Source of the DNA: Hypomesus transpacificus
Lineage: Eukaryota; Chordata; Actinopteri; Osmeriformes; Osmeridae
NCBI RefSeq assembly: GCF_021917145.1
Contig: NC_061067.1
Coordinates: 894,383-958,382 of the forward strand
Length of the DNA: 64,000 nucleotides
Direction: 5' to 3'
Part shown: positions 45,215 through 64,000 of the stretch, in pieces
Numbering within the stretch: the first letter of the stretch is position 1
Layout: the number at the start of each line of letters is the position of its first letter
Notes under the pieces: generated by a model
Databases searched by the model: none
What the model saw: the letters and a program-made list of their open reading frames with translations, nothing else
Told to the model about the DNA's origin: nothing
Translations under genes and position numbers: made by a program

Positions 45215-46480
45215 GTGTCAGGAAAGTTTCTTTATTCATAACATTTACATACATTACATATTCGTAGGCCAAATGGAAGCAACAGTAAAAACCCAATTGA
45301 TAGTGAAAACTCATTGTCCAACGACACCCACAGAAACAACTGATGTACAGAACAACAGACACCGTACAATAGACACTGAACAACCATGTTCTTAAATCAA
45401 CATTGACAGCACCAAAAAGGCACCTGTGTAGAGGCAGAATTTACGAAACATATTCTCAATCGAACCGTGTTAAATATAAAAGTGTGTTCCAGTAGAAGTA
45501 GGTGATTCCCTGAAGGTACCGTCTCTTTTTTGTTGTTTTTCAGAGATCAAAAGAATTAACTTCGAAGATGAACCGTGGCTTGCCATGACACTTATGTGTC
45601 GTGTTACTCTCTTTTGGATTGCATTATAACGTACAACTCGGTCACTGATCTAAAATCTTCAAATAAAAAAGGTATCCTAAGTGCAACTTATTAAAATATT
45701 ACTATCTCAACCTGGCTGAAAGGCTCCTGAGAAAGGTTTTTTTAAATATTCAAATGGTCTAATGTTTATCACAAACCAGCTGTAAAACCACAAACCAGAT
45801 ACAATTTAAATAAGTCTGTAGAAGGAAAAATGTAATAAAAATACACTTATATTTTCTAAAAAAGTAGAAGAAACCCGCACTCAGTTACCAATATGAAATA
45901 GAAATTCGTTCTGACAAGAAGCAAGCAAATTGTGCAAAATGTGAAATTAAAAAATTATAAATTAAATACTAATTTTTCTATAAGTTTGTACACATTTTAC
46001 AGGTCCTAACCTTAGCTCTCGAGTAAAATGTTTTAACTGCCATTTGCACGCCCACTAGTTGAGAGGCCTATAGCAGATTACCATCCCAGACAGCATAGGA
46101 GAATCCAGTATCCACATACAAGAAAGGGAAAAACATAACTGTGAACATAATAACTTATCTGAACCGACCTGACAAAATAATTCTCCACCTATCATTCATC
46201 CATGTTGGAAATGGTTCTGGAACCTTTCACCTTATATGACAACAATGCCAGCAGCATTTAAAAACATCCACAAAAACACCTGGTACCAAAGGATCAAAGG
46301 CCCTGGGATTTGTTGGCCTTAGTGACAGGATGTTGGCCTTAGTGACAGGATGTTGTCGCTTTGATGCTGAAGACAAGGCTACGACAACTTCCCAGGAGTC
46401 TGTGCCTAGCGTCTTGTAGCCCCCCGGAGGCACACCTCAGAGTCAAAAATGGCGTCCTGTGACCACAAGGTGCGCTGGCG
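45215..46480 (-). other. GRAMD1C 3' untranslated region
   Basis: AT-rich, non-coding 1.27 kb between the GRAMD1C stop and AATAAA at 45231-45236 (minus strand). It ends only about 270-400 bp from the inferred ZDHHC23 promoter. Confidence 0.6.
45231..45236 (-). terminator. Poly(A) signal of GRAMD1C
   Basis: AATAAA on the minus strand at the end of the AT-rich 3' UTR. Confidence 0.6.
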
Positions 46481-54965
<8,485 letters not shown>

Positions 54966-56110
54966 TTCTGTGGGCTGTATTCTACTGCTGGAAGGATACC
55001 TATAGATGACAGATGATAAATTACAGTTATATTCATGTAAGGATGCTGTTTTTTGGCCACCCCAAACATGTGATCTGGTTTGCTAAGGGGCACATACAGA
55101 CCTAAGGTATACTACGACAGGGTAACAGGTCAGAATGGCAAACTGCACCGCGTTAGGTACAAACGGGTTTATCCTGCCCTGCTACCCAGGAGAAACTGTA
55201 GCCAAGGCAACTCCCATCGAGTATCATATACAAGACAATTCACTGAATCTGAATGTGAAGTGACTTGTTGTTAAAGCATGAAGACGTTGTAAATATTATG
55301 GGCTTAGCCCAGCTTAGTACCTAGTCAAGTTTTTTATCTGAGCAGAGATCGACTTCCACAGGTATCGAAATATTTTGGCATTAATTTGAGCGCAAATTCG
55401 TTTTGGAGCTTTATATGTAATATAAACGTTACGTTAGACTCAAGGTTCTATTTTCTGAAAATGACAAGACACATTTTTACCTAAAAGATTCGGGGCTTTA
55501 GCCCCAGAAGCCCGCATGTTTGGGCCACTGACTTTGCATGCAACTCAGCTCAAATAACTAATGCATTCACTCATTCAGTGAATGCATTCACTTAATTCTA
55601 TGTCCAGAGTGCAATATGCACGTGAGACGGGAAAACATTTGACCAGTGGATGTTGAATCTACTACTACACGATAAAGTGACCAAACAAAATCTGTTTTAA
55701 TTTACTAGTTGATGCTTTAACGTAGACTTGACGTGTCAAACTATTATAAACAACATCTTAGCCTATTCTAATGGTTATAATCGGTATAGCCACTGCTGCA
55801 TAAAGATGATCGGTTCGTTGCGCAAATAGCTGGCAAAGGTCACGGAGGGCAACCCTGTGGCTAAAATGCCACCTCGACAACTGGTTCCGAGTAATAAGGT
55901 TTCACATCATGTTCATTGGTATAAATGTGCTATGAAAACATACCTTTTGTTTCACCCAGGTGAAGACCAGACCTGAGATGGCTATCTTCTGCAAATTTTA
56001 AGTGAGTCTTGGATGACACATTTCTTAAATCTTGCGCTCGATTCAGATCCCGTTTCTTCGATGACTTGCGTCACATAAAGTGTGGTCTCATTAGTGGAAC
56101 TAGCTTTCCG
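54966..56110 (-). promoter_or_regulatory. GRAMD1C 5' region
   Basis: The first coding exon has a likely acceptor at 54999 (CATCTATAG). An upstream donor ACAAAAG|GTATGTTTTC at 55944 marks a probable non-coding exon 1. Between them, about 55300-55540 contains a degraded element related to the one at 24186 (TTTGAGCGCAAAT; GGGCTTTAGCCCC). No other gene is seen. Confidence 0.4.
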
Positions 56111-56201
56111 TTCACCTGGTAACAAGCGTCACATGGGGAACCAGTTTGTTAATATGGGAGCTGCATACCTTTAAAGCTGTTGTCATCGGGGCTGTGCTCA
56201 C

Positions 56202-56555
56202 CCTATTAGCATTTGCATACTTAAACTGATAGCAGACTAGCGAGTCTAAAAATACACCCTCTCGATCGATACGTGATACCTTTGAGTTGTCATCCAGATG
56301 AACATCAATCTTTACAGTATATTCATTAATGAGTCGGCAATCAACCAAAAATGACAACGTAGAGGAATTACAAGTTAAAATTGTAGATTGAATACGATTA
56401 TCTCCGTCATTGAGGCCGTGTAAGCACTCTTTGAGTAGAGGAAGGCTTGGCATTGAGGCCTGAGATTCCACAGATGTATGTGTGACAGGAAGTAAGACCA
56501 GTTCATCCAGCACCACAAGAAGAACCATCTTTAACCCCATCTCCATGTCTTTCAT
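56202..56555 (-). CDS. Unrecognised open exon, possible secreted protein
   Basis: A minus-strand ATG (56555) opens 118 codons that end at a consensus donor AATAGG|GTGAGC (exon edge 56202); without splicing the frame runs 29 codons further. The protein starts with a hydrophobic leader (MGLKMVLLVVLDELVLLPV), has four cysteines after it, one N-glycosylation sequon (NSST) and an Ig-strand-like LSFLVDCRLI. I do not recognise the family. It lies between the ATP6V1A poly(A) signal and the GRAMD1C 5' region, on the same strand. A downstream exon in a fitting phase was not found, so it may be a fragment, a lineage-specific gene or chance. Confidence 0.3.
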
Positions 56556-56595
56556 GTGTGTTAGGATGACAAGCAGGGAGGTTTTTTTTCAACAT

Positions 56596-56601
56596 TTTAT
56601 T
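56596..56601 (-). terminator. Poly(A) signal of ATP6V1A
   Basis: AATAAA on the minus strand about 580 nt after the ATP6V1A stop codon. Confidence 0.65.
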
Positions 56602-57020
56602 CTTTGAGACTCAAAACACTATCACATGAGCAGTGAGCAATCAGGGGAAAAACCCAACCCTTACACGCACAGCAAGAACACTGACAGCACAGGCTAGAAC
56701 ATAATCATAAGAAAACACACAACGAAAAAGGCGCTTGTGTCAAACGCTTGCAATAAATATAGTCACTCTTTTTTTTTTTTTATCATCATCAAGTTTCTTC
56801 AACAATCTTCTGTACAGAGGGAAGATTAACGATAATTACATCAACTGAAGTATTCCGATACACAGCTAGGGTCAGAGATGAGGTGGTGACCAGGATGGGG
56901 GCAGTGGAGGGGTCGATGACATCTCTCACACCAAGTTCTACCTACTAGGGTGAGTATGTCCAAGTACTGGAAGTAACATAAAACATGAACACAGAACATC
57001 CCTTTATCCATCCATCCCTC

Positions 57021-57054
<34 letters not shown>

Positions 57055-57179
57055 AACATTCAGCAGTGGAATGTGAGGTTGCGGTGAGGGAGAGATTACA
57101 GAGAGAAAGAGATGGGTGACATTGACATGCACTGCCCCCAGGGGTCAAGGGTCAAAGGTAAACGTTGAGGGTTGAATGC
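56602..57179 (-). other. ATP6V1A 3' untranslated region
   Basis: Non-coding sequence with a CA microsatellite at 57021-57050, between the stop codon and the poly(A) signal. Confidence 0.65.
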
Positions 57180-62055
<4,876 letters not shown>

Positions 62056-62204
62056 CCTAACAGACTACAACTGACTGAGAAGAGAATGCACAAATCAGCC
62101 TCTGAAAACGTTTTATTGGAGATACTCCAGATACAACCATTGAGTTTGGCACCCCATCTACACACCGATTGATTAATGTTTTCATGGCTCACTTCATATG
62201 GAAC

Positions 62205-62335
62205 ATCCCAGGGAAAGTATTGACCTACACTGACGATGGCTTAGGCCGAAACGCGTCTGTCAACCTAATAAACTGGTCAAAGAAGCTACGAGCAAGCTTG
62301 AGAGTGCGTTTTTTTCTACTTTAAGTTACTTGTCT
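62205..62335 (+). mobile_element. Penelope-like retroelement end fragment
   Basis: The stretch GCCGAAACGCGTCTGTC, then AATAAACTGG and a GTGCGTTTTTTTCTACTTT tail, looks like the repeated end region of vertebrate Penelope-like elements. No reverse transcriptase or endonuclease frame remains nearby. Boundaries are approximate. Confidence 0.45.
62220..62263 (+). ncRNA. Minimal type I hammerhead ribozyme-like motif
   Basis: The conserved core is present in order: CTGACGA (62230-62236), a stem II GGC/GCC (62238-62240 with 62245-62247) closed by TTAG, GAAA (62248-62251), a very short stem III and GTC (62255-62257) as the cleavage triplet. Stem I can form from ACA/TGT and TTG/CAA across a small bulge. 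Very short stem III is typical of the retroelement-borne hammerheads known from Penelope-like elements. Confidence 0.5.
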
Positions 62336-62940
62336 TTTTTCACTCACACCCGAAATCACCTTTTATTTATTTTGGAAGCAGAGCGCGCCTATCCTTAGTA
62401 ATAAAGTATTGACCTCGTCATTACCTGGTCAATGAACTTGCCCTTACACAATCCCACACATCCATCCACACACCAATTACTTGATCTTGCAACCTTTCAT
62501 TTCTCCCAAACTTACACACTCTACCAAGACTAAATTGCATCAGTATTTACAAAGAGATGATGTAGGCTTGACATCCATCTGTCTCTAAATCATGTTGTTA
62601 CTATGGTAATGTCACCTTCTCTCTACTCTCTGTAGACTAGTAACTATGGCAATATCCTCCCCATGAAACTACAGCCCAACATGACAACTCACAGTCGGTA
62701 TCCAACTGCATAAACCAGAGCACACACACGTCCCTCCATCTCTCTATTCACCTCACCCTCTCCCCTCTCTTTTGTATCCCTTCTCTACCTCCACTCACTA
62801 ACTCTACCGCCCCTCCCCCTTTGTTATCCTTCACACTGGTGAACCGCAGGGTACGATGCAGCCGTATGCTAACATTAGTGAGGGGATCCCCGGCAAGCGT
62901 CCCTGCTGTGCTTATCCTCCATCACACACCAGCCGGACTC
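62336..62940. other. Upstream flank of ATP6V1A
   Basis: Unique sequence. It may contain the untranslated first exon or promoter of ATP6V1A, but I cannot place either. Confidence 0.4.
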
Positions 62941-62944
62941 ACAT

Positions 62945-63235
62945 GCACCTCCCTCTCATTCTCTATCTCTCTCTCCCTCTCTCTCGCTCTCTCTCTCTCC
63001 CTCTCTATCTCTCTCTCGCTCTCTCTCTCGCTCTCTCTCTCGCTCTCTCTCTAGCTCTCTCTATCTCTCTCTCCCTCTCTCTCTCGCTCTCTCTCTCGCT
63101 CTCTCTATCTCTCTCTCGCTCTCTCTCTCGCTCTCTCTCTCGCTCTCTCTCTAGCTCTCTCTCTCTCTGCCTCTCTCTCTCTCGCTCTCTCTCTAGCTCT
63201 CTCTCTCTCTGCCTCGCTCTCTCTCATTGTCTTTC
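62945..63235. repeat. (CT)n tract with CTCGCTCTCT units
   Basis: About 290 bp of near-pure pyrimidine with regularly spaced G or A interruptions (CTCTCTCG, CTCTCTAG). Confidence 0.9.
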
Positions 63236-63999
63236 TCCCTCACATCCAATGATGACTAGGCCAAACCCCACCCCCGGACTAAAAAAGACAACTGCGCACA
63301 CGCAGCCGACAGTCGTGACGCGTCTGAGGCAGCAGCATCAGACTGCAGAGACTCTGCAGACGCTGAAGACCAGCTACAGCATCGGGGTGATCCCCTCAGG
63401 GTGATCCCCTGTTCTGCTCCAGGCTGGCGTGTAACGGCCCTCGTCGATGAGTCTCTCTCACGTATTTGAAGGTTGACGTATTTAGACAACCTTCAAATTA
63501 TGTATATACAAACAGAGCTGATACACAAAACCCCACACGTGTAGCTATTCTACTGTTTACTCTTTTTGTTCTTTCTGGTGATCGAAGGCTTTTCTCTTTG
63601 TGATAAACTGGCCAAACGATGATGAAATCCCAGACACCTGCCTCAGATCTTCAGGGACCCAGAACAAGTGTTTACAGCAGGACATTTGACAAATAAAACC
63701 ATGCAATATCTCTTTATTGTTTATTCTATTATCTATAATCATATGTTTCTTGAGTAGCCCCATATCCACTTGTATATTTGGCACCGTATGCTTTGTTGCT
63801 GTATGTGTCATGTCAAGAGTTGTCTAAGCCTTTACCATTACAACAGGACACACACAAATACCATTCTGGGGTCAGGATGAATATAACCTAACTGTTATCT
63901 GGGTCTACCCATTATTTTATTCCTAGTTCTAATTCTAACTAAAAAACTAATAACGCTTCAATGGATTATGAATTGGGCATAGCCAAAGAATGAATGTGG
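63236..63999. other. Window end, unique sequence
   Basis: GC-rich to about 63430, then AT-rich. No exon of the next expected neighbour (NAA50 in the human order) is recognisable. Confidence 0.5.
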
Positions 64000-64000
64000 G

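Noticed and set aside
55970..56110. 42-codon minus-strand frame after a TTACCAG acceptor near 56110
   Set aside because: Its phase does not match the donor at 56202, and the same stretch fits better as GRAMD1C 5' UTR before the donor at 55944.
63280..63405. Short protein-like + strand frame (LRQQHQTAETLQTLK)
   Set aside because: Only about 35 codons, no splice signals of quality, and no match to the expected neighbour NAA50.

Overview
This is a 64 kb piece of vertebrate, almost certainly teleost fish, nuclear DNA. The evidence is spliced genes with GT-AG introns, repeated tRNA-headed SINEs, hAT-type elements, very many (CA)n/(CT)n tracts and long minisatellites. The SINE family and repeat density make me think of a smelt-like (osmeriform) or related fish, but that is a weak inference. 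No bacterial, phage or CRISPR feature is present.

Six genes lie in the order DRD3 (+, 3' end only), QTRT2 (-), CCDC191 (+), ZDHHC23 (-), GRAMD1C (-), ATP6V1A (-). As I recall it, this is the gene order and relative orientation of human 3q13.31, so the block is an ancient conserved neighbourhood rather than an operon. I rebuilt the coding exons by hand. In each gene exon lengths and phases close without frameshifts: QTRT2 429 aa (8 exons), CCDC191 859 aa (17), ZDHHC23 425 aa (4 coding), GRAMD1C 660 aa (17 coding), ATP6V1A 617 aa (14 coding). DRD3 contributes 194 residues from its last two exons.

Layout: 1-3.4 kb is the end of DRD3. 3.5-22.1 kb is a gene-free, repeat-dominated stretch: a 15-bp purine minisatellite, a complete non-autonomous hAT element with target-site duplication, a 39-bp CT-rich array, CA/CT microsatellites, a 1.6 kb 16-bp array and a 0.4 kb 28-bp array. 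22.1-28.8 kb is QTRT2, with hAT-like elements in intron 6. 28.8-29.9 kb is a head-to-head promoter interval. 29.9-39.8 kb is CCDC191. 40.9-44.8 kb is ZDHHC23, tail-to-tail with CCDC191. 45.2-56 kb is GRAMD1C. 56.2-56.6 kb holds an unidentified 118-codon open exon. 56.6-62.1 kb is ATP6V1A. 62.2-62.35 kb is a retroelement remnant with a hammerhead-ribozyme-like core.

The genes do not form one pathway: dopamine signalling, queuosine tRNA modification, an uncharacterised coiled-coil protein, protein palmitoylation, ER-plasma membrane cholesterol transport and vacuolar proton pumping. The most unusual theme is how often repeats touch splice sites. Tandem arrays copy a CCDC191 donor eleven times and a GRAMD1C acceptor three times, always with in-frame stops in the extra units. 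SINE 3' tails sit within about 5-50 nt of four exon boundaries. A QTRT2 intron-2 segment, including its splice donor, recurs inverted inside a hAT-like element.
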